From: Ostrinia nubilalis
Taxonomy: Eukaryota > Arthropoda > Insecta > Lepidoptera > Crambidae
Reading direction: 5' to 3'
Length of the DNA stretch: 64,000 nt
Assembly (NCBI RefSeq): GCF_963855985.1
Contig: NC_087104.1
Coordinates: 9,176,001-9,240,000, forward strand
Shown: positions 1-10,448 of the stretch, in pieces
How positions within the stretch are numbered: the first letter of the stretch is position 1
Layout: each line of letters begins with the position of its first letter
Translations under genes and position numbers: made by a program
The notes under the pieces: model-generated
Database searches by the model: none
The model's input: the letters and a program-made list of their open reading frames with translations, nothing else
What the model was told of the DNA's origin: nothing

Positions 1-11
1 CGTTAGAATTA

Positions 12-95
12 GCCGTTGCCAACCGGTCAATATAGAAATCATTGAGGGAGGCTTATGTTCAGCAGTGGACGTCCTGTGGCTGAAATGGTGATGAA
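12..95 (+). mobile_element. Non-LTR retrotransposon 3'-end fragment, (ATG)n-tail subfamily
   Basis: Matches the unit at 19896-19985 nearly word for word (CAACCGGTCAAT, TGTTCAGCAGTGGACGTCCTG, GGCTGAAATG). In better copies this sequence encodes the end of a reverse transcriptase ORF (EAYVQQWTS-type tail). It may continue left of the window. Confidence 0.7.
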
Positions 96-100
96 AAAAG

Positions 101-660
101 CTCGAAAAAGCCAGCATCAAAGAATGTAAAGCCTTGTATTGTCAGTTTAAAAACCTTAATGAATAGATGCATAAATTCCAAAAAATCTTATACAAGTACA
201 TACCTACCTACTACAAGTAAATATGTAGATTGTAGAGCTTTTTTCCAAGACTTACAAAACAGACTCAACAGCAAGTCTAGAACTAAAAGCTAGGCGGTAA
301 ACTTCAAAGTTAGCCTAAGTCTAGATTCCAGGACGTCTCCTGCCTGTAATCTAGCCAAGTGTTTGTGGAGCAATGGACGGCCATTATTGGTTTTGAATAG
401 ATTTGAAGTGTTTATCTTTATCTTACAATAGATGGTGTACCAATATTGTTGAAGGATGTTTGTTTGCACGAGGGTAGAAGGTATATGGATCGATTCCAAA
501 TTGATATTCACGGCAAAGTTACAATATGCAAGAACTAGAAACAATTATAAGAGTCCAAAACATTTTTTTTTAGAAAATTATACCTACTTCCCTAATAATG
601 GGTATAAAGATTCGTTAGTTTCAACTTAGTGCCGTCAACTGCTGGACAAAAGTATGAAAG
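101..660. other. Unannotated AT-rich stretch
   Basis: I see no gene, palindrome or recognised repeat. An open frame at 290-544 (minus) has no protein-like character. Confidence 0.5.
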
Positions 661-666
661 TTCACT

Positions 667-780
667 TAGGCTGGGTTGCACCATCTTACTTTAACTTTGA
701 AAAAGTCAGAAATATGTCAAAATCCATACAAAAAACAGTTGTAGTTACTGTCAAAGTTAGGTGGTGCAACTCAGCCTTAG
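667..780. repeat. Short palindromic MITE, TTGCACCATCTTACTTT family, copy 1
   Basis: Imperfect terminal inverted repeats: AGGCTGGGTTGCACCATC at the left and GGTGGTGCAACTCAGCCTTA at the right. The middle carries the family-typical TTTTTGTATGG/CCATACAAAA segment (here CCATACAAAAAACAG). Other copies in this window: 34853-34978, 40262-40348, 42140-42262, 45222-45320 and 52445-52657. Confidence 0.8.
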
Positions 781-1418
781 TATAAGAACGAAACAAATGA
801 CGTGCCTAATTATTCAATGCACATTTGCATGCTCAATGCTCATCTTAAAAGGGATAAAGGACATTGTCAGAAACCGCCTAAAAAACCGCCCAAAAACATT
901 AAGCCATCATAAATATTTTCTATTTTTTTTAATACATTAAGCACCCTTTCATTCTAATGGACACTTAAGCATTGAAAAATTAAATAAATAAGTCTTTTAA
1001 CGTTTATTCTATAATACTATTACAACTTCCGGACGTTTTGGTGCGTGGCATGATCTAAAACCTATCAAGTTCCATAATTTTTGCCGATAAAATCTGTACG
1101 AGGCATTACCGTACTTTATTGCTGGGAGTCCATGTATAGTGATGTTCCTGCGGCCATCATAGACAATAAAATATCGATTTTGAAAATAAAATAAATCGAT
1201 TAAACTGCTTTGAAGACTAGATTTGCGTTAAAAGCTAAAAAGATATTGACAGTTTGACACTATTACAAGAAGATATCTAAAGTGTCCAACTGGTCGAAGG
1301 TCGTAAATAAAATAAAAATAATTAGGACCATAAACTGATATTCATGGTATCATAACTGTAAAAGTGTCAGAATCCGATGTTGAATCCAATGCCAGTTGAA
1401 GTGTGAGAAACATATATT

Positions 1419-1490
1419 TTTTTTTTTATGTGACAGGAGGCAAATGAGCAGACGGATCACCTGATATCAACCTAGTATAGTTGCCAGTCT
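1419..1490 (+). repeat. Fragment of a dispersed lepidopteran repeat
   Basis: Contains GCAAATGAGCAGACGGATCA followed by CCTGAT, a phrase I recognise as recurring in lepidopteran intergenic DNA. It is truncated just before the palindromic element at 1508. Identification is from memory only. Confidence 0.45.
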
Positions 1491-1507
1491 CTCATAATCT
1501 ATGCCAA

Positions 1508-1685
1508 TGAGGGTTTTCGCGATTGAAAAATCCGCCAGATGGCAATACGTAGACGTGAGGTCCAAATGCTGCATGATTGGTTATTTTTGACATGACATTG
1601 ACAGATATCCACCAATCATGCAGCATTTGGACCTCGCGTCTACGTATTGCCATCTCGTGGATTTTTCAATCGCGAAAACCCTCAT
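1508..1685. repeat. Foldback MITE (about 178 bp)
   Basis: Near-perfect palindrome. The left arm begins TGAGGGTTTTCGCGATTGAA; the right arm ends TTCAATCGCGAAAACCCTCA. Arms are about 75 bases (including GGCAATACGTAGACG and its complement) around a short loop near 1590. Confidence 0.85.
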
Positions 1686-1689
1686 TCAT

Positions 1690-2815
1690 AGCACATGTAT
1701 AATAATAGACCAAATGAACTTTTATAGATTGTGAAAGAGAAGATAAAGATTTTATTATTTTATTAAAATCTTGCCACGAGGTAGTTTTTCAGTAGAAACC
1801 AGGATTGGATAATCGCTACAGGCAAGTATCAGAACATTTTATAAATATTTTTAATCGATTATATCCATGTGAATCGTTTTAATAAATTGTCATTTTACTT
1901 TTTCAATTAAAACTTTTTCAATCCCTAGTCTTGTCAAACTGTCATAATGTCAACAAATTATAAATGTCACGTCAGTTGACTCAATTTCAGTCTTCTGTGC
2001 GTTTATTGTATTTTTATTTCAATGAAATAGTGCTAAAGGGTTAGTACTAAAACTGAAAGCCTTTTTTCAGAAAGAAAACCAATGTGGTGCCCTTATTATT
2101 CATGCTGTTTGAAAGTTACAAGTCAGTGATACAGAGTTGCCGACATTATAACTCCGTAGTGATACCATACCAAAGAAGAAGTTTTCCTAAACACTTGTGT
2201 TGTTTTTATATGTGATCGAATAAAAAGGATTAATTCTACTGCTCAAATGGAATAACTTATCCCAAGAGACCGAATATAAAAAAAACCTCTCCATAGAAAT
2301 TATCACCATCACGAGGATGTGAATTTTTTTGAGAATTTGATATTGGTCCTGTAAGAAAAGTAGTTGTATTTCAGTAGTAGAATCAACCCTTCTTGTTTCA
2401 TCAGCAAGAGTAACTATAAAAACGCCCTGTAGGTAGGTATTATTAAGCTGAAGAGTTTGTTTAGTGTCAAAGACTGTCACACAGTGTAACTTAAATTGGC
2501 ATATTATGATAATGAACATAAAAACTTAAATAAATATTTATGTTAATATTTTTTCTATTTATTTATTTTCCCAAAGCTTCACAGTGACAGCTGAAACAGC
2601 AATACTGTTAACAAAACAGTAAAACTAAACTTGGAACAAACTGTTACAAATATGAGGGGTTTAATATTTTACAAATTAAAATAAAACCGCATGTTGCTTT
2701 ACTTTCTCGTATAGGTAATAAATGTAATTAATGGCTAGATTATTAATGTTACTTTGTTACCCTCAATAGTGAGGAAATCTTATAAAATGGTAACCCTGAT
2801 TTTTATTGTCATTCA
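1690..2815. other. Unannotated AT-rich stretch
   Basis: No protein-coding or repeat signal recognised. The 110-codon open frame at 2187-2519 (minus) looks like chance translation of AT-rich DNA. Confidence 0.45.
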
Positions 2816-2821
2816 AGTGCT

Positions 2822-2948
2822 CTTTCTTCGCATAGGCTTCTGTGATTTGGCCAAGGGCCACACACATTGCGATAACATTATGCGACATTGATTTGACAGC
2901 AGCGGAGTGAAGTCTTGCGACTATGCAAAATGATACCCTGTAATCGTA
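2822..2948 (-). repeat. Dispersed repeat fragment (GCAATGTGTGTGGCCC family)
   Basis: On the minus strand it reads TTTTGCATAGTCGCAAGACT, then AATGTTATCGCAATGTGTGT, then GGCCC. A diverged plus-strand copy lies at 4880-4985 (TTTTTGCATAATCGCAAGAC; AATGTTATCATGATGTATGT; GGCCC). It may be the untranslated part of a retroelement. Confidence 0.5.
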
Positions 2949-2955
2949 GCGCATA

Positions 2956-3210
2956 CAGACATAGACTGGGCGGGGCACATAGCTCGTAGAGCTGATGGCC
3001 GCTGGGGCAGGAAAGTTCTTGAGTGGCGACCACGAGCCGAAAGACGTAGCGTGGGCAGGCCTCCCACTAGGTGGACCGACGATCTGGTGAAGGTCGCGGG
3101 AGGTGCCTGTATGCGAGCGGTGCAGGATCGGTCTTCGTGGAAATCCTTGGGGGAGGCCTTTGTCCAGCAGTGGACGTCTTTTCGGCTGAAACGAACGAAC
3201 GAACGATACG
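2956..3210 (+). mobile_element. Non-LTR retrotransposon ORF2 3' end, (AACG)n-tail subfamily
   Basis: Translates in one frame to ...WAGHIARRADGRWGRK, ...RRSVGRPPTRWTDDLVKVAGG..., ...SLGEAFVQQWTSF. This is the C-terminal tail of a reverse transcriptase ORF common in lepidopteran genomes. It ends in a short (GAAC)n tail, and no polymerase domain is present, so it is a 5'-truncated dead copy. Confidence 0.8.
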
Positions 3211-3476
3211 TATTACCACTATTTACCAGACATTACTATTTATTGCATACTCGCCGGATTACACGTAGGAGCACGCGCGTAACAGCTTCGGCCTTGCATT
3301 ATTATAAGATCTTGTTCCGCCCTTTTACCATAGCTGGGCACCGTTGATCAAATAGTTAACTTCGTTAATCGTTAAACCGTTAATAAAAAAATTAACTTCG
3401 TTAAACGTTAAAACGTTACATTTCGCAAGATTTAACGCAAGTTAACGTTAATCGTTAATCCGTTAACACATGATAA

Positions 3477-3620
3477 TAAAACGAAAAAAATAATTGTATG
3501 CAAGGTTCAAATAATTTCGACAGCTTGTATCGCGCATGGAATTTATTCCTCTTTTATGTTTGCACTACAAGCTTTCGAAATTATTTGAACCTTGCTTAAC
3601 ACAATTATTTTTTTCGTTTT
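3477..3620. repeat. Internal palindrome within the hAT-like element
   Basis: AAAACGAAAAAAATAATTGT at the left pairs with ACAATTATTTTTTTCGTTTT at the right. The pairing continues through CAAGGTTCAAATAATTTCGA and its complement. Confidence 0.8.
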
Positions 3621-3742
3621 AGTACAACTGAATTTCAGAATAAAAGTTTGTTTTTAAAAAAGTTTTTTAATTACTATAATTTTATTTTACACTTTTAGTA
3701 GTATCTCAATCTCAGAGCCTTGGTTCAATTACAATACAATTT

Positions 3743-3970
3743 AGCACCAAAGTGCTCGAAAAGACAAATCTAGCAGACCCAAACTCGATAAGTTTCCACC
3801 GTTTCGTTTTGGAATTCCTATGGCCACCTCCTGACTCCATCATCAGGACCTTGGACATCATCTAGTACTAAAGTGCTCGAAAAGACAAATCTAACGAACC
3901 CAAATTCGGTGCGATGCCACCGTTTCATTTAGGAGCTCCTATGGCCACCTCATGACTCCATCATCAGACC
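3743..3970 (+). repeat. 121-bp direct duplication within the hAT-like element
   Basis: AAAGTGCTCGAAAAGACAAA recurs 121 bases apart. Each copy is followed by CCACCGTTTCRTTT, then CCTATGGCCACCTC and CTCCATCATCAG. Confidence 0.75.
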
Positions 3971-4467
3971 AGCTCAATGATACCATAACATTGCAATGTC
4001 ATCGTAGGTACTTACATAAGTATACCAAATTTCAGCTCAATCGGTTGAGGAAAACTGGTCTTAAACTCGGTTGCAAGAGTTGTCCCACACATACTAACAA
4101 GTGTCGTTAGTGATCTGGTTACAAAAACTGTTGTTTTGGGTTCTGGAAGTTCTGGAAGCCCGAACGTACTTGTCAGAACGCGTTTTTCTAGCGTTTTTCA
4201 GCGTCCCTGCTGTATCTTTTTGGTAAATAGTAGGTACTGGATTAACGATTAACGGACTTCGGATAATTTAACGGAAGTTAACGAGTCCGTTAACATTTTT
4301 TAAAGTTAACTTAAAAGTTAATCCGTTAATAGAAATGTTAACTTCGTTAATTAACGATTAACGGATTAACGAGTTAATGCCCAGCTATGCCTTTTACGAA
4401 CTTCCTCCGTGAGGATATCCCCGCCGAATTCTATGATGAACCTATCAAAAGTCATATTCTGCAATGT

Positions 4468-4620
4468 CAACCCACCACAAGGTGGACCGACGACCTGATA
4501 AAGGTAGCGGGAAGGCGCTGGATGCAGGCCGCTACCAACCGTGCGATGTGGAAGTCATTGGGGGAGGCCTATGTTCAGTAGTGGACGTCCTGTGGCTGAA
4601 ATGATGATGATGATGAAGAA
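4468..4620 (+). mobile_element. Non-LTR retrotransposon 3'-end fragment, (ATG)n-tail subfamily
   Basis: Encodes TTRWTDDLIKVAGRRWMQAA and ...WKSLGEAYVQ with a stop, then GGCTGAAATGATGATGATGA. It is truncated on the left. Confidence 0.75.
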
Positions 4621-4879
4621 ATGAATGAAAATGACAAATCTTCGCACGTGTATAATACCGTGCCAAAGTAATCATATAATTTTGGCACCTTAATAACTAT
4701 TGCCGTTTTTGTTGTAAAGATCATGCAGCGCTACTTGCGGATATTATTGGAAAGAAAACTATGTGGGCTCTAGATCTGAAGCCGCTTTAACGAACACGAA
4801 GTGCTCATACAATGCGGCGTATTTTCTTCCAGTCTTTAGTCAGGACTTTAGTCGAATTAAAACCCCGGTTGAACGTGAT

Positions 4880-4985
4880 ATAGCCGCACTAGAATACGAT
4901 GCTTTTTTGCATAATCGCAAGACTTCGTTCCGGTGTCGACCGAATGTTATCATGATGTATGTGGCCCAGGGGTTACCGTAGCCGC
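4880..4985 (+). repeat. Diverged copy of the 2822-2948 repeat, opposite orientation
   Basis: Shares TTTTTGCATAATCGCAAGAC and ATGTATGTGGCCC with the minus-strand copy. The overlapping 72-codon frame (4763-4981) reflects this repeat rather than a host gene. Confidence 0.5.
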
Positions 4986-4989
4986 TAAG

Positions 4990-7480
4990 GTTTGAAACTT
5001 CTTGCTTAAAATATTGTAGTCTTTGGCATAGACTACGATGGTAGTCATGGAGATAGGAGTTTGTTATCTCGTGTCAGATGTAAATGGTGAAAAGAAAACT
5101 CATGATTCGTGGTATTTTTATGTAATATGTAGGTATTTTATAAAAGTGGAACCCCGAGTGATCTCCAAAACCCATTCTATTATTATATACGATTCGGCTT
5201 CGATATCTATAATACAATAGGAGTTTATTTCATGTGTCAGATGACAAGGGTGGAAACAACCTACGATTCATGTTGTTTATTTACGTGCAATATGTGGGCA
5301 TATTGTAAAAGTGGAATGCCGAGTTGTATTTCTAAAACTTGTTCTATTATTTTATACTATTTGGCTGCGACTCGGCGTGACGACAATACAAAACATTTTT
5401 CGCGAATCGGTGTTCATACATTCACACAATACATTAGACGCCATGTTGTCATAAACGACATATTATAAAATCGCTGTGATTTAATATTCTTAATCATTAA
5501 TTTTATGGCAAGTGTCCATCAGGAATCATTGTTCTTACACACAGAATCGTATTATTTCGCTTTCGGGTAGTAATATGTCAAAATTGTTGGTTCTTTAGGC
5601 GAACAATGTATGGAGAACGAACATTGTCCTTTCACATTGTCAATGATCACTCCACATTCTCCCCTATACCGCACACATTTAATCACGATTACAACAAACC
5701 GTCACAAATTCTAACAAGAGGTTCGCTTAATCCGCGTCCCGCCACCGGTCCTCAAGAAAACAAAACACTGCCATTAAATACAACAGCCGAAAATACTCCT
5801 AAAACCCTAAGTATTAATGCCTATCATCGCATAACTGTGCTTCTCTCTCATTTGTTTAACTCATCAAGGAAAAAGATCAATTAGGAAGATTAGTTATCTT
5901 CTTTAAAGATTACGTCATTGCAGCAAGCGCGAGGGAGGGGTGTCGAAAACCCCCGATCATACGATTCTCGCTAGGGGCCGATAGGGGAATGTCGCTATAT
6001 TTTGGTATATGTCCCCAGGATTGCTGATAAGACAGAAACGGGGACTTTGATACTGTATTTCAGGACTTTGATGACATATTTTTGCTGCTTTCTCAAAAGC
6101 AATACGCAGGGCTCGTAAAATCTGTATGAGTTGGGTAAATTACGATAATAGCACACGCCCTTATAAAAAAATGACAGGGTCTTATCATATAAAATGAATC
6201 GTATTTTTTTATATCAAACTCTTAGTTATTATTCCTTTCTGACGATATCTTGTTAATTATAATAGCTTCTTTGTCTGTTCAAATTAAGACAACAAAGAAG
6301 CACTTTAAGGGCTTTTATATAGGGTGTTTAGAATAGTCGAGGGTACTCTGCAAAAATGAAAATTATCGTAACTGAAAGTTTAGTATACTTCCCAAAAACA
6401 AAAGGAATAATGAATCGATGTTATCAGAGAAAAAGGAGTGGCAAATCTAGAAGATATAAGGTGCTATAAAACTGGGCTCCGTCCGAAGGGATGGACAATT
6501 TGGCTTATTTAACTGCCATCTAGCGACAAGATAGGGCCTCTTGCGGAGTTATTAGTCCTTTACTAAATTGGTGGCGATTTTTCTTCCGGGTTATTTGTCG
6601 TTATATAGAGTTACAGTTGGTAAGAGCCTTAGATGAAGATTGAGCATGGCTCTCATGGTAAATATTAATGAAGAAAACGTGGCAGTTGCATTCTGGTATT
6701 TTTATTTCTGTACTAAAAAATATTGTCAATGAACCAATAATTACCTCTGCAAGATAGAAGCGCAGTCATGGTGTGTAGGTGCCACTCTCGTCTCGATCAA
6801 ATAAAGACTATAAAAAGTGTCACTTCAGCGATTCAAATGATACATGTAGTTGTTTAAGTGGTATTTTTCAATAAAAACGATGTGCTGTTGACAAAAATTC
6901 ACAACACGAATTGGCAGCGGCAGTTCTAATGGGGACGTCATGTATTATGTTGTTCTCATTCGGGGATTTTTTAATGGACAATCCATTTGCTATTGCATAT
7001 CCCATTAAAGCTAATTCAAATACCTCGTATGGTATAAAAACGCGGCTCTGTCCGTCGCCAAACAACAAAAACGGCGAATATTGTTCTTTTTAATTAAGTA
7101 CCCCGCAAAACGGCCCGTGCAATCATTATCCAGCTGACGTATGTTTATTTGTCTGCGAAAACAAATTTTCCGCTCTGATGTTTCGGATAGAGAAATTACT
7201 GGCCTGTATAATTGGTTATTGTGTTGTATAATTTAAAAATTTCGTCGAGGCTATAATTTTCAGGAAATCACGTGGAGTTCGCATGATTAAGCCTCATTAA
7301 TAATGTAACTTTGCCCTCGCCCCGTTGTTTTGTTACAAAAATATCTGGCTGTATACTTTTTTGGGGTAAATTTAGCCTGGTTCCCATCAAAGTTGATGAA
7401 AGTTTTTGATTAATCATAACATAGTATTAAAAAAACTTCGAATTTTTCTTTTATATTTTTTTTATCCACAACGAGGAAGC
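4990..7480. other. Unannotated intergenic stretch
   Basis: No recognised gene or repeat. A 92-codon open frame (5606-5884, plus) and overlapping opposite frames at 6868-7093 have no motif, signal peptide or splice context that I can support. Confidence 0.4.
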
Positions 7481-7584
7481 CCTTGGCCTGCTAGAAAGTG
7501 GTGATCAGACCGAAGGAGTTAGCGGGAAAAAACATTTGTATGAAAAAATCTAAACCGCGTAAGATAGATGAAGGGGGTAAAACG

Positions 7585-7620
7585 GGATCCACGCGTACGA
7601 AGTCGCGGGCGGCCGCTAGT
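7585..7620 (+). mobile_element. Helitron-like 3' end
   Basis: ACGCGTACGAAGTCGCGGGC followed by GGCCGCTAGT. Related ends lie at 50150-50200 (GCGAAGCCGCGGGCAAAAGCTAG) and 57105-57204. A short GC hairpin word next to CTAG fits Helitron 3' ends, which finish CTRR. No rolling-circle replicase is present. The 5' limit is unknown. Confidence 0.45.
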
Positions 7621-7624
7621 GTAT

Positions 7625-8630
7625 AATATCGACTGCAGTAGATATGCTGAAAATTCTAAATAGGTTAATGAATTTAGTACTTATGCAAATCCTAAATATT
7701 GATACGTTTCCGATACCAAGTTTATTATCGCTAATTCCATTACATGGGCGGGATAACCGCTAATCTAACCGAATGCAACCACCAGGATTTAGTGGTTTAG
7801 AATCATCCTAAATAAGGCCAGCTTATCACAAACATATTCATAAATAAGCGGACAATAATTTTGAACTCGATTACCTAAAACTAATAAATAAAAAACGTTT
7901 TTACAAAATCTGCCTATACCTACAGTTATTGAAAGAAGATAAACAATCAAGATGCGAGAGATTCCAAATAATGCAATAGCTACTTTTATTGACAAGATAA
8001 CGAAATAGTGGTCACAGTAAGTAAGTCTCATAAGAGAAGGTACGTGGAGCATACACTAACCCATGGTTTCTTCTAGTATTTTTCAGCTATAACTTGTCAT
8101 TATTGATTTTACAGTGACAGCGGAAAACTAATTACCACATTTATAGCGTATTTAGCTGACGATGCACATTCGATACGGCAATAAATTAAACGACAGGTTC
8201 ATCCCATTGTTTTATGCAAATTATGTAATTGGCTTTTAAATTCTCAGTTTTGTTCACTTATCTGGGTTGTCAAGGGTTGTGTGCGAAATTATCAGTACCG
8301 TCGACAGTACAAACTGCACGAAACTGTACATAATTTATTGCAAAATGATCCCTGTTACAAGTATGTAAGATACCGCTGTGTTTTTACCTCGAAAGTGTAG
8401 TACAAAAGAATTAATTGGTCCGATATCAGGATGTCGAGTAGTGAGCGGAAAAATTATCACGACTTTAACGAGCGATGTGGTGATTGGGCCCATATTGTGT
8501 TCATGAATGGGAAATGGCGTTAAGGTGGTTAATATGGTGTTTAATTGATTGAGAATTTTTATCACTTCATAAAATTTGCAAAGTTCAATTGAGATTTACG
8601 AATTATCTTCTTCAAAAAATTTCTAAGTTT
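7625..8630. other. Unannotated AT-rich stretch
   Basis: No feature recognised. Confidence 0.45.
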
Positions 8631-8637
8631 TTAATTT

Positions 8638-8750
8638 ATCTGAGTTTCTTGCGCTTCTTTTTTCTCAGCACTAACCCATTCATTCTACCGAAGCAGTTAA
8701 AGTCATACTGCGATGTGTAAAAGCTGCTTTTATGACTGCTATTTAGGGTT
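8638..8750 (+). repeat. Dispersed repeat, TGAGTTTCTTGCGCTGCTTC family, copy 1
   Basis: TGAGTTTCTTGCGCTTCTTT, then CTCAGCACTA, TACCGAAGCAGT and GTGTAAAAGCTGCTTTT. It parallels 43347-43460 closely. Further copies: 18838-18900 (+) and 11788-11840 (-). Confidence 0.7.
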
Positions 8751-8754
8751 TGGA

Positions 8755-10200
8755 AAAACATCTAAGTAAGCAGTTAGTGAACTAAAAATTCTTAACTTTG
8801 TTATTGATATGATATCAGCTTATTGATTACGAACGCCTGCTATAAAGTTCTCTAGACAGACTAAAGTGAACGAAGGTAGTTTTACATATTTTATGCGAAG
8901 CCTACGACTACGACGTGACAATCAGACGTCGCAGTAAGTAAACAAATAGAGTAGCAGTTTGACAAGTCAACAAACGCGTGCGCCGAGTGATAACGCGTTC
9001 AAACAACGCTAAACTTTGACGTTTCGCTGTTCCACAGATAAAAATATGATACTCGATAAAAACTGTAGCTCAAGCATCATAAACAATGTGACATTTATGA
9101 GATTCGATTTAGTTATCGCTCTTCGCTTCGCTTTGTCCTTTATTTAATTCACAAAAAACCCTAGACAATGTTAATCTTAGCGGCATTAAAATATGATATT
9201 AAAATGAAATAATGTTCAGATCACTGAAAAAGTTCAATGTCTGATTCAGTCGATATTTATACCAAGAGTCTTAAGTATCATTTCATGTTTTATTAAAAAA
9301 TACATATAATTTGTTGAGTTCTGTTTAAAAGTAGATTTTTCTCAAAACTGTTGAAGGCTGTTGAAGCGGACTGTACGTGTACGTAGATGTAGGTCAGATT
9401 ATGAAAAAGTAAATAAAGTCGTAAATATTTCATCTCAGTTTTAAAAAATACTCGCGTATCCACTTCAGAGTGCTCTGATTATTTAATTTGTTCACATTCA
9501 TAGAGATAAAAGGGAAACGAAGTTACTACAAATGTGAAATACATTATTCATCGTCTAATAATTTCAATTTTGATTATCGGGGAGTGACACTTTTACTCAA
9601 TTTCTTTTACACAAGTCAAAGGTACAAAAAGATAAAACGAGGGTAAGTACGTTGTACTTATTTCGAAATAAAACACAGATTCGGTTTCAATTGTGTACTT
9701 TTCGTTTGTGTATGACTTCAATTTATATAATTTTCGACTCGATTCTCTCTCAGTGTCATTTTCGACAGTGTAGAGTGGCTACAATAGTATGTACATTTAG
9801 AAATATGCGTAAGCAGGTACCAATAAATTTGGTGATAATCTCCCATCGAAATAACAATTAACTTTTCGACGGACTTCATATAAGTAATAGATAATAACAA
9901 TGTTAAAAAGTATAAAGATAACGTAATATTATTTACATCTTAGAAACTATGTGGTTTCAAAAACTAAAGATGACAAGGCAGAACTTAAAAATCAGAAGAA
10001 TATTGCTGACTTGTATCTACATGGCTTCACGTTCAATTTCAGTCTTATTTGTACATAATAAATATGTGTAAGACATCTTTTTCTAATGTACAAGATCCAA
10101 AAAAATATCGCCAAAACAAATTTGTTGATTTGCGCTAACCTAACATGCTACGAACGTGTCAAGGTATTTGTGACCCTATTATGTACTAACTAAGAAGGTG
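8755..10200. other. Unannotated stretch 3' of the cuticle-like gene
   Basis: AT-rich; probably holds the 3' UTR near 10207, but its end cannot be placed. No other gene or repeat recognised. Confidence 0.4.
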
Positions 10201-10207
10201 TTTTCAA

Positions 10208-10448
10208 TCAATGCCAGGAATGGGATACTGAGACGTGTTCCTTGTAGGGTATGAAGACAGGCTTCTCAACGGCCACGGTCTGATAGACTGGGACGCCCAC
10301 GGTCTTGATGACTGGGACAGGTTTGACCACGTGAACCTCTTTGTAAACTGGCACGGTCTTGATGACGGGAACTGTCTTGATCACCGGAACGGTCTCGACG
10401 TGGTGGTGGTGGAGGGTGTGGATCTCGTGGGGGACGTGGATCTTGATA
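10208..10448 (-). CDS. Coding exon 3 (repeat domain and stop)
   Basis: The exon starts after acceptor TTATTTTCCAG with the T that finishes the Arg codon. It encodes IKIHVPHEIH, a HHHH run, VETVPVIKT-type repeats and the C-terminus SVSHSWH with TGA at 10210-10208. The strong codon-level periodicity and Val/Pro/Lys bias separate it from the AT-rich flanks. An open frame with an ATG upstream (MACLFSS...) exists but reads through the acceptor and is not the real start. Confidence 0.85.

Larger units (their letters stand above)
3329..4389. mobile_element. Non-autonomous hAT-like DNA transposon with 8-bp target duplication
   Basis: Perfect 12-base terminal inverted repeats (CATAGCTGGGCA / TGCCCAGCTATG), flanked by an identical 8-bp CCTTTTAC at 3321-3328 and 4390-4397. 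Eight-bp duplications are typical of the hAT superfamily. Subterminal DNA is packed with GTTAACG/CGTTAAC words. Inside are a palindrome (3477-3620) and a 121-bp tandem duplication (3743-3970). No transposase ORF is present. Confidence 0.8.

Noticed and set aside
5606..5884. 92-codon plus-strand frame
   Set aside because: No motif, signal peptide, splice context or compositional contrast with its flanks.
7585..7620. GGATCC...ACGCGT...GCGGCCGC, resembling a cloning-vector polylinker
   Set aside because: The phrase continues into a Helitron-like end (GAAGTCGCGGGC...GCTAG) with relatives at 50150 and 57105, so the restriction-site look is coincidence.
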